The position numbers and the translations under genes are program-made. DNA of 43,987 bases from Bacteroidetes bacterium GWE2_42_24 (GTDB lineage Bacteria; Bacteroidota; Bacteroidia; Bacteroidales; TTA-H9): positions 1-43,987 of the forward strand of contig MEOA01000041.1 of assembly GCA_001768515.1 (NCBI GenBank). Reading direction: 5' to 3'. This document shows, piece by piece, positions 19,670 to 28,274 of the stretch. Each line of letters opens with the position of its first letter. Within the stretch, counting starts at the first letter, position 1. Below the pieces are notes generated by a model, which was not told where the DNA came from, searched no databases, and saw only the letters and a program-made list of their open reading frames with translations.

Positions 19670-20245
19670 TCAGATATTGGCAATTAAAATCTTTGAACCT
19701 ATTTCAGCAATCAGTAAGCCAAAGCCATAAACTACTCCGGCACGTGTACCTTTCACATTGGCTGATACACGCCAGGCATTATAGATCAGGATGGCCGACC
19801 AGATGGTACCCCAGACCATCAACAAAGCCAACACTACTGTCACCCAGAAATCAGGGGTGCTAAAAAGAGTGGTTCCGTTGGCATTAGGAAGCTGACTGAT
19901 AAAATCGGATAACCGTGATGGTAAGCCGGCAATAGCCGCTACCAGCATAGGTGTTCTGGCAAGGGCCATGGTTCCGGCGATATCAATAAACCGGGTATGC
20001 GATCGGCTAAACAGCAAGGCACCAGGATAGAAAACCACCACAAGCGACAACCAATTAATGCCCTGATCGGCAAAAACACGCCACCATTCAACATGCTCAC
20101 CAAAATGAGCATCCAGAACGCCATCAAACCGTAGTCCTGAAACTAATGCCAGCGATGCTGTCAGAAGCATCATAACCAAACCGACCAGCAAGGCCTGCCA
20201 TCCGGCCACCCTTTCAAAAGGATTAAAAAAGTACTTAGCTTTCAT
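19670..20245 (-). CDS. Yip1-like integral membrane protein
   Basis: A 191-residue inner-membrane protein with about five hydrophobic segments (around 20-40, 65-85, 90-110, 132-155 and 170-190). The pattern, beginning FNPFERVAGWQALLVGL, resembles bacterial Yip1-family proteins of unknown function. Its ATG overlaps the last 11 bases of the upstream DUF2089 gene, so the two are translationally coupled. In Bacteroidetes and Firmicutes DUF2089 regulators often sit next to a small membrane gene, which suggests the regulator controls it. Confidence 0.65.
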   Translation of the reverse strand: MKAKYFFNPFERVAGWQALLVGLVMMLLTASLALVSGLRFDGVLDAHFGEHVEWWRVFADQGINWLSLVVVFYPGALLFSRSHTRFIDIAGTMALARTPMLVAAIAGLPSRLSDFISQLPNANGTTLFSTPDFWVTVVLALLMVWGTIWSAILIYNAWRVSANVKGTRAGVVYGFGLLIAEIGSKILIANI

Positions 20246-20531
20246 GATTTGTACTGTTTTCGAGTTTTAATATGCGTGCTATGATATCATCCAACCGGTT
20301 ACGTACCGAAGGATAGCTCAGGTTCATGATCCTGGACATTTCTTTGAGACTACCATTGTTTTTGATATAACTGACGAGGAACTGCTGATCATCTGACTCA
20401 AGACGACAAAGCACGGGGATATCAAAACTCCCTTCGATGGCTGTCTGACAATGATCGCAGACGAGGCTTTTCACACGAAGATCCGACCCACAGGCCGGGC
20501 AAACTACCGGAAATCGCTTTATAGGTATCAT
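20235..20531 (-). CDS. DUF2089-family zinc-ribbon/HTH regulator
   Basis: A 98-residue protein with an N-terminal zinc ribbon (C11-x2-C14 and C25-x2-C28) followed by a small helical domain that reads like a helix-turn-helix (SLKEMSRIMNLSYPSVRNRLDDII). This matches DUF2089, considered a probable transcriptional regulator. It is the first gene of a two-gene operon with the Yip1-like protein. Upstream are a -7 element TATCTTTG (20557 to 20550) and a perfect 12-bp inverted repeat (20567-20602), a plausible autoregulatory operator. Confidence 0.82.
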   Translation of the reverse strand: MIPIKRFPVVCPACGSDLRVKSLVCDHCQTAIEGSFDIPVLCRLESDDQQFLVSYIKNNGSLKEMSRIMNLSYPSVRNRLDDIIARILKLENSTNHES

Positions 20532-20549
20532 TAGAATTCAATTTGGCCG

Positions 20550-20557
20550 CAAAGATA
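20550..20557 (-). promoter_or_regulatory. -7 promoter element of the DUF2089 operon
   Basis: Minus-strand TATCTTTG, 19 bases upstream of the ATG at 20531. A -33 TTG at standard spacing is not evident because the area is occupied by the AT-rich inverted repeat. Confidence 0.5.
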
Positions 20558-20566
20558 AAGCATTTT

Positions 20567-20602
20567 TTGAATAATATTCATTTATTTATAAATATTATTC
20601 AA
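20567..20602. promoter_or_regulatory. Putative operator: 12-bp inverted repeat upstream of DUF2089 gene
   Basis: TTGAATAATATT (20567-20578) is followed after 12 bases by its exact reverse complement AATATTATTCAA (20591-20602). It lies directly upstream of the -7 element, where a repressor would block RNA polymerase. AT-rich palindromes occur by chance more often, so the functional reading is inference. Confidence 0.45.
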
Positions 20603-20677
20603 TTAACATTAAATTTTATTCAAACATTTTGCATTTAAATCATTCCAAACATTAAAAACACAATCATAATATTCATC

Positions 20678-20708
20678 ATGATATATCATCAAACCTGATG
20701 TATCTTTG
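20678..20708 (+). promoter_or_regulatory. Promoter with palindrome upstream of the 20753 gene
   Basis: TATCTTTG at 20701-20708 is a perfect -7 element 45 bases before the ATG at 20753. A 12-bp palindrome, ATGATATATCAT (20678-20689), lies where the -33 element would be, and CATCA/TGATG half-sites overlap it. It may be an operator. Confidence 0.4.
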
Positions 20709-20752
20709 TATTAATCATACACGACTCTTTCAACCTATTAATCCTACACAAG

Positions 20753-21208
20753 ATGCTTAACAAAATATCAGCCACTATAACCGAAGACAAAAAGGCCGAA
20801 TTCAAAGAAATCGCCGCCCGACTCAAAGCCTTATTACCATTCATGATCAGTCTCACGAGTGAAGAGCGCAAGAGGGGGATGCGACTGGGCCTCCAAAGCC
20901 TTTCGTTTATTGGCAAAGCCCTTGAGTATGCTGAGGCCAATCCGCAATTCACCAGCGAATACATCAAGATAGATGAATTTCACCGGGATTACAAAGTGGC
21001 TTACGACATGATAGAATTATACAGATTGCTTCATCCGCTTGTACAGCAAATGAAAGATACGGCGATGCAGGCTGCAACCGAGGCGCTTCCCCAGGCAATA
21101 AGCTTCTATGCTTCTGTAGGCAGCGCTGTTTCAAAAGGAGAAGAGGGAGCATCAGAGATTCATGATGAACTGAGAGATCTGTTTCCCGGGAGGAATTTGA
21201 ACAGCTAA
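20753..21208 (+). CDS. Small alpha-helical protein of unknown function
   Basis: A 151-residue soluble protein, predicted almost entirely helical, with no signal peptide or membrane segment. I recognise no domain. Visible features are a charged N-terminal helix (TEDKKAEFKEIAARLKALLPF), a central part ending in RLLHPLVQQMKD, and an acidic tail (EEGASEIHDELRDLFPG). It is a monocistronic gene with its own -7 element (20701-20708) and ends before a strong bidirectional terminator shared with gapA. The base composition resembles its neighbours. Confidence 0.7.
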   Translation: MLNKISATITEDKKAEFKEIAARLKALLPFMISLTSEERKRGMRLGLQSLSFIGKALEYAEANPQFTSEYIKIDEFHRDYKVAYDMIELYRLLHPLVQQMKDTAMQAATEALPQAISFYASVGSAVSKGEEGASEIHDELRDLFPGRNLNS

Positions 21209-21330
21209 CACATTACCGTTTAAACAGTAATAATTAACTGAATTTAGCTTCCTTCATTTACTAATGACTACTATCGGAATAAAGCGCAGGCCACATACTG
21301 AAAGAAACTCCTGTACAAGATTTTTCCAAA

Positions 21331-21362
21331 AAAAAGACCTCAGGTTTCCCTGAGGTCTTTTT
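21331..21362. terminator. Bidirectional rho-independent terminator between 20753 gene and gapA
   Basis: AAAAAGACCTCAGG (21331-21344), loop TTTC, then its exact complement to 21362. The 14-bp perfect stem ends in five T on each strand, with more A upstream (21328 on), so it can stop transcripts arriving from both converging genes. Confidence 0.93.
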
Positions 21363-21380
21363 GAGTACAAAGCAGTATTA

Positions 21381-22394
21381 TTATTTCTGTTCGGCCATTT
21401 TCACCAGCATGTCGGCCATGCGGTTTGAGTAGCCGTTTTCGTTGTCATACCAACTGATAACTTTTACAAATTTTCCACCACTGACCTGAGTCAGCAAACT
21501 ATCAAAGATTGACGAGTTAGTGGTTCCAATGATATCTGAGCTAACGATAGGGTCGGTGCAATATTCAAGCACACCTTTCATTGGCCCTTCAGCAGCAGCT
21601 TTCATTGCAGCATTGATCTCTTCTTTAGTAGCAGCTTTTTCAAGCTCAAGTGTAAGGTCTATGATTGAACCATCGGGAGTAGGAACACGCATGGCAAAAC
21701 CATCAAGTTTGCCTTTCAATTCAGGGATAACCAGCCCAACCGCCTTGGCAGCACCGGTACTGGTAGGAATGATCGACATGGCGGCAGCACGTGCGCGTCG
21801 GAGATCCTTGTGAGGAGCATCAAGAATGATCTGATCGTTGGTGTAACTGTGTACAGTGTTCATCAGACCACGGACGATTCCGAAGTTATCATTCATAACC
21901 TTTGCAACCGGAGCCAGACAGTTGGTGGTGCAACTGGCATTAGACACGAAAATGTGTTCAGGTTTCAACAGATTATCGTTTACACCCATCACAACGGTGA
22001 TATCTACATCTTCAGCCTTATCAGAAGGAACTGAAAGGAGCACACGACGGGCACCTGCATCAATATGTTTCTGCATCTTTTCGCGGTTGCGGAAAACTCC
22101 TGTGCATTCAGCCACGATGTCAACACCAAGCGCCTTCCAGGGAAGGTTGGCGGGATCCTTTTCAGCATAAATGGGGATTTTAACACCATTCACAACCAGA
22201 GCATTATCTTCAACGGTAACGGTTCCTTCGAAGCGACCATGAATTGAGTCATATTTTAAAAGATGAGCCAGCGTAGCAGGACTGGTAAGGTCGTTGATGG
22301 CAACAATTTCCACCTTTTCCTTTTTCAACAGGGCCCTGAAGGTCAACCTGCCGATACGCCCAAAACCATTGATTGCAACTTTAATTTTCGACAT
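21381..22394 (-). CDS. gapA: Glyceraldehyde-3-phosphate dehydrogenase
   Basis: A 337-residue type I GAPDH, the glycolytic NAD-dependent enzyme that converts glyceraldehyde 3-phosphate and phosphate to 1,3-bisphosphoglycerate. It shows the Rossmann start INGFGRIGR, the NAD-selective Asp in VAINDL, the catalytic C155 in [12 protein letters not shown], the matching His in the HSYTNDQ block and the C-terminal [11 protein letters not shown] motif. Length is standard. TACCTTTG on the minus strand (22445 to 22438), with a TTG 17 bases upstream, forms its promoter. It is followed by the terminator at 21331-21362. Monocistronic. Confidence 0.97.
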   Translation of the reverse strand: MSKIKVAINGFGRIGRLTFRALLKKEKVEIVAINDLTSPATLAHLLKYDSIHGRFEGTVTVEDNALVVNGVKIPIYAEKDPANLPWKALGVDIVAECTGVFRNREKMQKHIDAGARRVLLSVPSDKAEDVDITVVMGVNDNLLKPEHIFVSNASCTTNCLAPVAKVMNDNFGIVRGLMNTVHSYTNDQIILDAPHKDLRRARAAAMSIIPTSTGAAKAVGLVIPELKGKLDGFAMRVPTPDGSIIDLTLELEKAATKEEINAAMKAAAEGPMKGVLEYCTDPIVSSDIIGTTNSSIFDSLLTQVSGGKFVKVISWYDNENGYSNRMADMLVKMAEQK

Positions 22395-22437
22395 TGTTGT
22401 ATAATTTTTAGGATAAAACCTTATGATTAATCATTTG

Positions 22438-22465
22438 CAAAGGTAGTCATTTTGAGTCATTCCAA
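22438..22465 (-). promoter_or_regulatory. Promoter of gapA
   Basis: Minus-strand TTG (22465 to 22463), a 17-base spacer, then TACCTTTG (22445 to 22438), a near-consensus Bacteroidetes promoter 43 bases before the ATG. Confidence 0.55.
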
Positions 22466-22500
22466 ATGATTTTTCCTTGAAAATCACCGCAATCGTTTTC

Positions 22501-24531
22501 TTAAAACGCTGACTGATACACAACGCCTCCGCGGAACCATCGTCCAGGCTGAGGAACGTTGGCATGATCAATATAATCGATATTGAAAAGATTGGATACT
22601 TCGGCAAAAAAAGTCAGGTGTCCCACGACCCACGAAAGCTGAATATCGAGCAGCCATACCGATTCATAGGCCGTCGGAGCATTGTCGGGCCATCGCAGAT
22701 AGGTTCCTTCACGCTGCTGATAACTCCCTCTTACCTGTGTACCAAGCCCTGTCGGCATCTGTACATCAACCATGGCATCCACCTTATGCTTAAGGTTGTC
22801 GAGTACATATTTCGAAAGCACCCCTTCACTATTTTTATCAGCCTGGGTATATTGCCAGGAAGCACGCCACTGCCTGATCCCAAAACAATCTTTTTTCAAG
22901 CTGTTCTGGTATCTGACCGAAGTCTCAAAACCTGAAATGTTTACCTCGGTAATATTAGCACTATACCACTTATCATCGCCCGGATATTGCACCCAGTCGA
23001 TCATGTTGGTACCAGCCCTGTAAAACCCGTTTATTTCTGTTGTATACTTCCGCAATCGATAACGCACACCTGCTTCCCAAACGGACGCCTCCTCAGGAAG
23101 GAGACCGGGATTTGCCACATTGGTCAGGGTGGTGTAATAAAGATCGGTAAAAGTAGGCAGCCGCAGGGTGCGATTGAAGGCAGCCGACAAGTGCACTGAT
23201 GGTGTAACACTGAAACCAGCCTCAAGCCCCGGATAAAACTTCATACCCCTCACAATCTGTGGGGCATAATAACCGAGCACTCCTCCGTTTACCGTGATTT
23301 TTCCCAGATAAATAGTATGCTCAGCAAACAGGCTATAACAATCGCGCTCTCCACTCCTGGTATAGTTTACACCTGCTTCCCCTTCAACCGGGACAGGTGT
23401 TACCATATTAGTTCCCAGTACATTGCTGAGAATGCCTTCGTGCCTGTACTCTACTCCTGCCGACGTCTTTCCTCCGCTCCATATCGTCGTCGCATTGAAA
23501 CTCCCCCCTGCAACATCACTCCTGTGATAGTTATGACCGGTGTACCACGAAGGGGCATCGGATCTGAACAACTCGAAACGGTCATAATTCCTTCGCCAAA
23601 AAAGGGCCTGTGATACCCTGACCCTTCCCGTGGTGTATGCCTTCACCGAGGCATTAATTGTACGTGTCTGCTCGAACTGATCAGGGTATTTGGGTGAATA
23701 AAAGCTATTGGCGCCGAACCCCCGGTCACTATAGCCTGCCTGTGCCTCAAGGGTAAGCATCTGAAATTCGGCCAGACTGTGAACAAAGGCATGGATTGTC
23801 TGAAAATCGGTGTTACGGGTGAATCCATCACTGCCCGACTTACCCACATTGATGAGGTGCTTCACTTTGCCGGTCATCAGGTTCAGGGTGGCATTGGCAC
23901 TATATAGACCAAAATCGCCTCCGGTAAGTCGCAATAAAACTTTCTGTTGTCCGGCGGGTCGGGTGATCAGGTTCACCACACCATTGTAGGCATTGGCGCC
24001 GAAAACACGTGCTGCAGGTCCTGTAAGTACTTCAATTTTTTCAATGGCATCGGGATCAATCGGAAGGTTCATACTGTGATGACCGGTGTGGGGGTCACTC
24101 ATGCTGATGCCATTTAGCAGCACAAGTGTCTGATCGAAGGTACCGCCGCGAATGCTGATGTCGCTTTGTGTACCATAAACGCCCCGGGTACGCACATCAA
24201 CGCCGGGGAGAAATTCCAGCAGGCTTTCGATGGTACGGGCGGGCGCCCCCTCAATTTCAGATTTAGTAACCGATAATACCGGGCGGGTCACCTTTGAGGC
24301 AACAACCGGTTCCCGTTGGGCTGTGATTACCACGCTGTCGATCTCCATAATCTGGCTGATCTGCATGGTATCAGGTTTATGCTGCGACTTGCATGGAGTA
24401 GAAATAATGGAGCAACTGAGTGTCAGTGTTCCGATGACTACCACCTTATGCAGGCTGTTAAATACAGCATAACCCTTCCGGCTCCAACGATGAAACCGCG
24501 CCACGGTTTTCATGTTTGATTTGTTGGGCAT
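22501..24531 (-). CDS. TonB-dependent outer-membrane receptor
   Basis: A 676-residue outer-membrane active transporter. A signal sequence with a long N-terminal extension is followed by a TonB-box-like segment (IDSVVITAQRE), a plug domain (~65-180: SLLEFLPGVDVRTRGVYGTQSDISIRGG ... VLTGPAARVFGANAYNGVVNLI) and a 22-strand-type barrel ending in the aromatic-terminated VVYQSAF. It lacks the N-terminal carboxypeptidase-like domain of SusC proteins, so it resembles siderophore- or cobalamin-type receptors (BtuB/FepA class). Substrate cannot be told. A cobalamin riboswitch was not seen upstream. Alternative start at ATG 24513. A -7 element TACCTTTG lies at 24565 to 24558. Confidence 0.9.
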   Translation of the reverse strand: MPNKSNMKTVARFHRWSRKGYAVFNSLHKVVVIGTLTLSCSIISTPCKSQHKPDTMQISQIMEIDSVVITAQREPVVASKVTRPVLSVTKSEIEGAPARTIESLLEFLPGVDVRTRGVYGTQSDISIRGGTFDQTLVLLNGISMSDPHTGHHSMNLPIDPDAIEKIEVLTGPAARVFGANAYNGVVNLITRPAGQQKVLLRLTGGDFGLYSANATLNLMTGKVKHLINVGKSGSDGFTRNTDFQTIHAFVHSLAEFQMLTLEAQAGYSDRGFGANSFYSPKYPDQFEQTRTINASVKAYTTGRVRVSQALFWRRNYDRFELFRSDAPSWYTGHNYHRSDVAGGSFNATTIWSGGKTSAGVEYRHEGILSNVLGTNMVTPVPVEGEAGVNYTRSGERDCYSLFAEHTIYLGKITVNGGVLGYYAPQIVRGMKFYPGLEAGFSVTPSVHLSAAFNRTLRLPTFTDLYYTTLTNVANPGLLPEEASVWEAGVRYRLRKYTTEINGFYRAGTNMIDWVQYPGDDKWYSANITEVNISGFETSVRYQNSLKKDCFGIRQWRASWQYTQADKNSEGVLSKYVLDNLKHKVDAMVDVQMPTGLGTQVRGSYQQREGTYLRWPDNAPTAYESVWLLDIQLSWVVGHLTFFAEVSNLFNIDYIDHANVPQPGRWFRGGVVYQSAF

Positions 24532-24557
24532 AGAATTTTATAGATTTAAAACGGCGG

Positions 24558-24565
24558 CAAAGGTA
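24558..24565 (-). promoter_or_regulatory. -7 element of the TonB receptor gene
   Basis: Minus-strand TACCTTTG, 27 bases upstream of the ATG at 24531. No matching -33 TTG found. Confidence 0.45.
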
Positions 24566-24690
24566 TAGAAGAATTATTGAGTAATGGCTGTTGGTACCTG
24601 GAGTATAAATCCGGAAAATTTTCTACAATGCCTTTGTTTGTTAGTTTTGGGAACTTCCTTAGGAATCCTGACAGGTATCGGGATGAAATC

Positions 24691-25725
24691 TCATAATTCG
24701 CAATTCTTCCCTGCCAGCATTCCACAAGCTGCTTCAATATCGGCACCGCGGCTCTCTCTGATGGTTGTCATAAGGCCGAGTTGGTCGAGGCGATTACGGA
24801 ATTGCATGACCTCTTCGCCTGAAGGTCGCTGAAAGGGGCTGCCCGGAAACGGATTAAAGCCAATGAGGTTGACATGACACTGCAAATCCTTTAAAAGCTG
24901 AAACAATGCAACAGCGTGGGCTTCGGTGTGATTCACCCCCTGAAGCACCATGTATTCGAAAGTGAGCCGGCGTGGCTTCTTAAAGGGATTCTGCTTAAGG
25001 TAGCCAACCACATCGATGATAGAAAAAACCTTCTGGGCCGGCATCAGCAATGCCCGTTCTTCCTCAAAGGGTGAATGAAGACTGATGGCCAGGTTATAGT
25101 TAGTTTGTTCAGTAAAGCGGATCAATCCGGGCATCAGCCCTGCCGATGATACAGTAATATTGCGATGAGCAATGGCAAACCCCCATTCGGCGGAGAAGAT
25201 TTCGAGTGCCTTTATAACTGCATCGGTATTGTCGAAGGGCTCACCCATTCCCATGACTACAATATGGTTCACCTTCATGGCTTCCGGGATTCCGGCCAAT
25301 TGGGTCACGATCTCTTGCACCGACAACTGCCCACAGTAACCATTTGCGGCCGTATTGCAAAAGCTACAGCCCATGCGGCAGCCGGCCTGAGAGGAAACAC
25401 AAAGTGTTGTCCGTTTCGGTCCGGGCATCAGGGCAGTTTCAACATAACGGTTATGCTCAAAACGAAACAGGTATTTACAAGTACCATCAGCAGCCCTGAC
25501 ATAAGAGACCGGGGATACCACACCAGTGGAATAGCTGGCTGCAAGTAGTTGCCTGTCGCTTTTACGGATGCTGACCATCGGATCGAAAGATAAGACAGCC
25601 TTCCGGTAGAGCCAGTAAGCAAGTCGCCGGCCTGAACCTTCACGACACCCCGTCAGCATGCCTGCCTCTTCCAACTCAGCGAGTGAGTATCCAAGTAAAG
25701 GTTGCCGACTTGATGTATAATTCAC
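24691..25725 (-). CDS. rlmN: 23S rRNA (adenine2503-C2)-methyltransferase RlmN
   Basis: A 344-residue radical-SAM enzyme that methylates C2 of A2503 in 23S rRNA and A37 in some tRNAs, improving decoding. The SAM cluster motif is C116-x3-C120-x2-C123 (CRMGCSFC). The resolving Cys is in EAACGMLAG near the C-terminus (~335). GMGEPFDN and ISLHSP blocks are typical. It could in principle be Cfr-like, but housekeeping RlmN is far more likely. It follows the hydrogenase operon in the same direction but is separated from it by a hairpin terminator, so it is probably independent. Confidence 0.93.
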   Translation of the reverse strand: MNYTSSRQPLLGYSLAELEEAGMLTGCREGSGRRLAYWLYRKAVLSFDPMVSIRKSDRQLLAASYSTGVVSPVSYVRAADGTCKYLFRFEHNRYVETALMPGPKRTTLCVSSQAGCRMGCSFCNTAANGYCGQLSVQEIVTQLAGIPEAMKVNHIVVMGMGEPFDNTDAVIKALEIFSAEWGFAIAHRNITVSSAGLMPGLIRFTEQTNYNLAISLHSPFEEERALLMPAQKVFSIIDVVGYLKQNPFKKPRRLTFEYMVLQGVNHTEAHAVALFQLLKDLQCHVNLIGFNPFPGSPFQRPSGEEVMQFRNRLDQLGLMTTIRESRGADIEAACGMLAGKNCEL

Positions 25726-25744
25726 TTATATTTAATGTATTAAA

Positions 25745-25777
25745 AAGGGAAAGACACCGAGCACAGGTCTTTCCCTT
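25745..25777 (-). terminator. Terminator of the hydrogenase operon
   Basis: AAGGGAAAGAC (25745-25755) and its exact reverse complement (25767-25777) flank an 11-base loop. On the minus strand the stem is followed by TTTTTAATA. It lies 20 bases beyond the stop of the TM1266-like gene. Confidence 0.8.
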
Positions 25778-25797
25778 AAACAAATCTGACATATTAT

Positions 25798-26055
25798 TTA
25801 CAGTTCAAACCGCATCCGCTGAACCTCCACGCCCCTTAAAGCCCTAAGGGATGCTTCGAGAAGATCCTGCTGATCGGATGAACCGGTAAGTTGTAATAAA
25901 ATAACGCCGGTTCGTGAGCAGGTGGCTTCGGTCACTTCATGAAAACCAAGGCGTGACCTGATAATGGCAGCGTTGTCGGTAAGTAACCGCTGTGTTTGTC
26001 CGGCCTCTTTAATCCGATCAATAATCAATAAACCGAGTATTCTAATTTCTTTCAT
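25798..26055 (-). CDS. TM1266-family putative [FeFe]-hydrogenase system regulator
   Basis: An 85-residue ACT-like, beta-alpha-beta-beta-alpha-beta protein (IRILGLLIIDRIKEAG ... GVILLQLTGSSDQQDLLEASLRALRGVEVQRMRF). It matches the small TM1266 family, which resembles the NikR C-terminal domain and is found almost exclusively next to [FeFe]-hydrogenase maturation genes. It has no DNA-binding domain of its own, so the regulator name is tentative; it could bind a metal or metabolite. It starts 11 bases after hydG, the last gene before the terminator. Confidence 0.85.
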   Translation of the reverse strand: MKEIRILGLLIIDRIKEAGQTQRLLTDNAAIIRSRLGFHEVTEATCSRTGVILLQLTGSSDQQDLLEASLRALRGVEVQRMRFEL

Positions 26056-26066
26056 AGCAACAGGGG

Positions 26067-27494
26067 TTAAAAGTATAAATCGCGTTCACCTGCCTTGATT
26101 CTTTCGATTCTCCGTTTGATTTCATCTACATCCTGAAAACCGCGTAATTGTTCAAGCTGTCCTTCAATGAGTTTCCAACCTTTTTCGGCGGTTGCCGGAG
26201 GGGCATAATCGATCAGGTATTCCGACAGGGTAAGGATGGCATTCGATGAGCAAAAGCGTTTGATAAAGCCGGGAACAGAGAACTCCATGAAGTGTTCCCC
26301 TGTACGTCCCAACCTGTAACAGGCGGTACAGAAAGAAGGAAGGTATTCTTTGCTGATAAGTTCATCCATGATTTCGTTCAGCGAGCGGCTGTCGTTGATC
26401 ATGAACTGCTCCTTGTTCAAGTTCTGCAGTTCGTTGAGGCTTTCAGCATAAGCACCAATTTCGAGCTTGGTTCCTCCGTCAATCTGCGACACGCCGTATT
26501 GCATAACTTCACGACGGAGGGCAGGGCTCTCACGTGCAGTAAGGATCATGCCTGTGTAAGGAACTGCGAGCCTTAAAACAGCCACCAGCTTAGCAAAATC
26601 TTCATCGGTCACACGGTAGCGACCTTCAAAATCGAGCATGGAAGCATCCTGAATGCGTGGAAAAGAAATGGTATGAGGTCCTACGTTGTAACAAGCTTCC
26701 AAATGGTTGGTATGCCTGACAAGTCCCATCACCTCGAATCGCCAGTCGTAGAGTCCGAAGAGTGCACCAATACCCACATCATCGATTCCGGCTTCCTGTG
26801 CACGGTCGAGACTGGTAAGGCGATAGGCAAAATCACGCTTTTTTCCGCCCAGGTGGTATAGTTTATACACATCCGGGTGATAGGTTTCCTGAAATATCTG
26901 ATAGGTACCAATACCTGATTCCTTCACTTTTCGGAAACCTTCAATTTCAAGCGGAGCAGCATTGATGTTAACCCGTCTGATTTCTCCCCTTCCCTTCTTG
27001 ACCTCATAGGTCAGGCGGACAGTATGGGCAATGTAGTCAGGATCATACTCAGGATGTTCCCCGTAAACAAGGATGAGCCGTTTATGGCCATTGTCTTCGA
27101 GCGCTGCAACTTCACTGATGATCTCTTCGTCGCTTAAAGTCTTGCGGATGGCTTCCTTGTTACTGGCACGGAAACCGCAGTAGCGGCAATTGTTGATGCA
27201 CTTATTACCAATATAAAGAGGGGCGAATAGTACGATTCTATTGCCATAGATTCGCTTTTTCAATTCACGGGCTCCTTCCTTAATCTCTTCGACAAGGTCG
27301 GTGTCGGTAGCATTGATGAGCATGGCTGTTTCGGCGAGGGTCAGGCGATTCTTGTCGAGCGACCGTGCGATGATGTCTTTCACCTTTTGACGGTCGGGTA
27401 CGGTATTATGCAGCAGATCCCAGATTTCGTCAGCATCGATAAACGGCTGCATCCTTTCATCTTTGATTCTGCATTTTTCCGGATTGAATTTCAT
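26067..27494 (-). CDS. hydG: [FeFe]-hydrogenase maturase HydG
   Basis: A 475-residue radical-SAM tyrosine lyase that makes the Fe(CO)(CN) synthon for the H-cluster. The SAM cluster motif is C99-x3-C103-x2-C106. The C-terminal HydG-specific cluster motif C389-x2-C392-x22-C415 separates it from ThiH. It contains the GTYQIFQETYHPDVYK block and the VGIGALFGLYDW block typical of the family. Length matches known HydG. A -7 element TACCTTTG sits at 27518 to 27511, so hydG may also have its own promoter. HydE and HydF, the other two maturases, are not in the window and must lie elsewhere. Confidence 0.96.
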   Translation of the reverse strand: MKFNPEKCRIKDERMQPFIDADEIWDLLHNTVPDRQKVKDIIARSLDKNRLTLAETAMLINATDTDLVEEIKEGARELKKRIYGNRIVLFAPLYIGNKCINNCRYCGFRASNKEAIRKTLSDEEIISEVAALEDNGHKRLILVYGEHPEYDPDYIAHTVRLTYEVKKGRGEIRRVNINAAPLEIEGFRKVKESGIGTYQIFQETYHPDVYKLYHLGGKKRDFAYRLTSLDRAQEAGIDDVGIGALFGLYDWRFEVMGLVRHTNHLEACYNVGPHTISFPRIQDASMLDFEGRYRVTDEDFAKLVAVLRLAVPYTGMILTARESPALRREVMQYGVSQIDGGTKLEIGAYAESLNELQNLNKEQFMINDSRSLNEIMDELISKEYLPSFCTACYRLGRTGEHFMEFSVPGFIKRFCSSNAILTLSEYLIDYAPPATAEKGWKLIEGQLEQLRGFQDVDEIKRRIERIKAGERDLYF

Positions 27495-27510
27495 GATGGT
27501 AAATTTTAAG

Positions 27511-27518
27511 CAAAGGTA
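27511..27518 (-). promoter_or_regulatory. Possible internal promoter (-7 TACCTTTG) before hydG
   Basis: A perfect minus-strand TACCTTTG 16 bases before the hydG ATG, inside the only large gap (108 bases) of the operon. The nearest TTG is 24 bases upstream, longer than usual. Confidence 0.4.
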
Positions 27519-27602
27519 AACACATAAGAGGCATTACGATACCAATCTAACCGGTAATCTTAGGGACAGTCCTGCAAAATACAGGTTGATAAACTATTAG
27601 AA

Positions 27603-28247
27603 TTATTCTATTCCTGCATTTTTTTTCACGAAGTACGACACCTTTTCGAGAGAAGTGACCATATCGTATTCTTCGAGGTAAACCTGTGGAGGGACGTTTA
27701 CCGATTTTGGTGTATAGTTTAGGATTCCCTTAATACCTGCAATGACGAGTTTCTCAGCCACCCCGGGTGATTGTTCAGCAGGAACCGTAATGATGGCGAT
27801 GGTAATTTCATCGCGTTTAATTATTTCATTCAAGCGGTCGGAGTGATAACAATGAACACCTGCATATACCTTGTCGACTTTCTCAGGATTGGTATCAAAG
27901 CCAGCCACGATGGAGAGTTTTGACCTCCTCCCGTTGAAATAGCTGATAAGCGAGCGACCCAGATTTCCTACTCCTACAACACACACTTTCATCCCTGTGC
28001 GACTGTCGAGTATTCGGCCGATAAGATCAATTAACTCCTTGACATCATAACCTTTTCGAAGTGTTCCGGTGTAACCGATAAGCATCAGGTCACGACGCAC
28101 CTGAACCGGGGTAATATTTTGAATATTTGCAATTTCATGCGAAAAAATATGTTGCTTGCCCTTTGAGAGACACACAAGCAGGTTACGCCGGTACTGACTC
28201 AGTCGTTCAACAGTCTTATCAGGTAACGACTTTAATGTGATGGCCAT
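27603..28247 (-). CDS. rex: Redox-sensing transcriptional repressor Rex
   Basis: A 214-residue homodimeric repressor that releases DNA when NADH rises. The N-terminal winged helix (~10-75) contains the recognition region ITPVQVRRDLMLIG followed by GTLRKGYDV. The C-terminal Rossmann domain has GVGNLG (92-97) and the family's FDTNPEK and VPAEQSPGVAEKLVIAGIKGILNYTP blocks. Being encoded within the hydrogenase operon, whose promoter bears two Rex-type operators (36044-36078), suggests that Rex controls hyd transcription and its own synthesis. It begins 27 bases after the receiver-kinase gene. Confidence 0.95.
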   Translation of the reverse strand: MAITLKSLPDKTVERLSQYRRNLLVCLSKGKQHIFSHEIANIQNITPVQVRRDLMLIGYTGTLRKGYDVKELIDLIGRILDSRTGMKVCVVGVGNLGRSLISYFNGRRSKLSIVAGFDTNPEKVDKVYAGVHCYHSDRLNEIIKRDEITIAIITVPAEQSPGVAEKLVIAGIKGILNYTPKSVNVPPQVYLEEYDMVTSLEKVSYFVKKNAGIE

Positions 28248-28274
28248 TTATTATGGGATATTAGGATATTACTT

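Noticed and set aside
24532..24690. Cobalamin riboswitch upstream of the TonB receptor
   Set aside because: The space between the two genes is short and no B12-box-like conserved sequence or long leader was seen.
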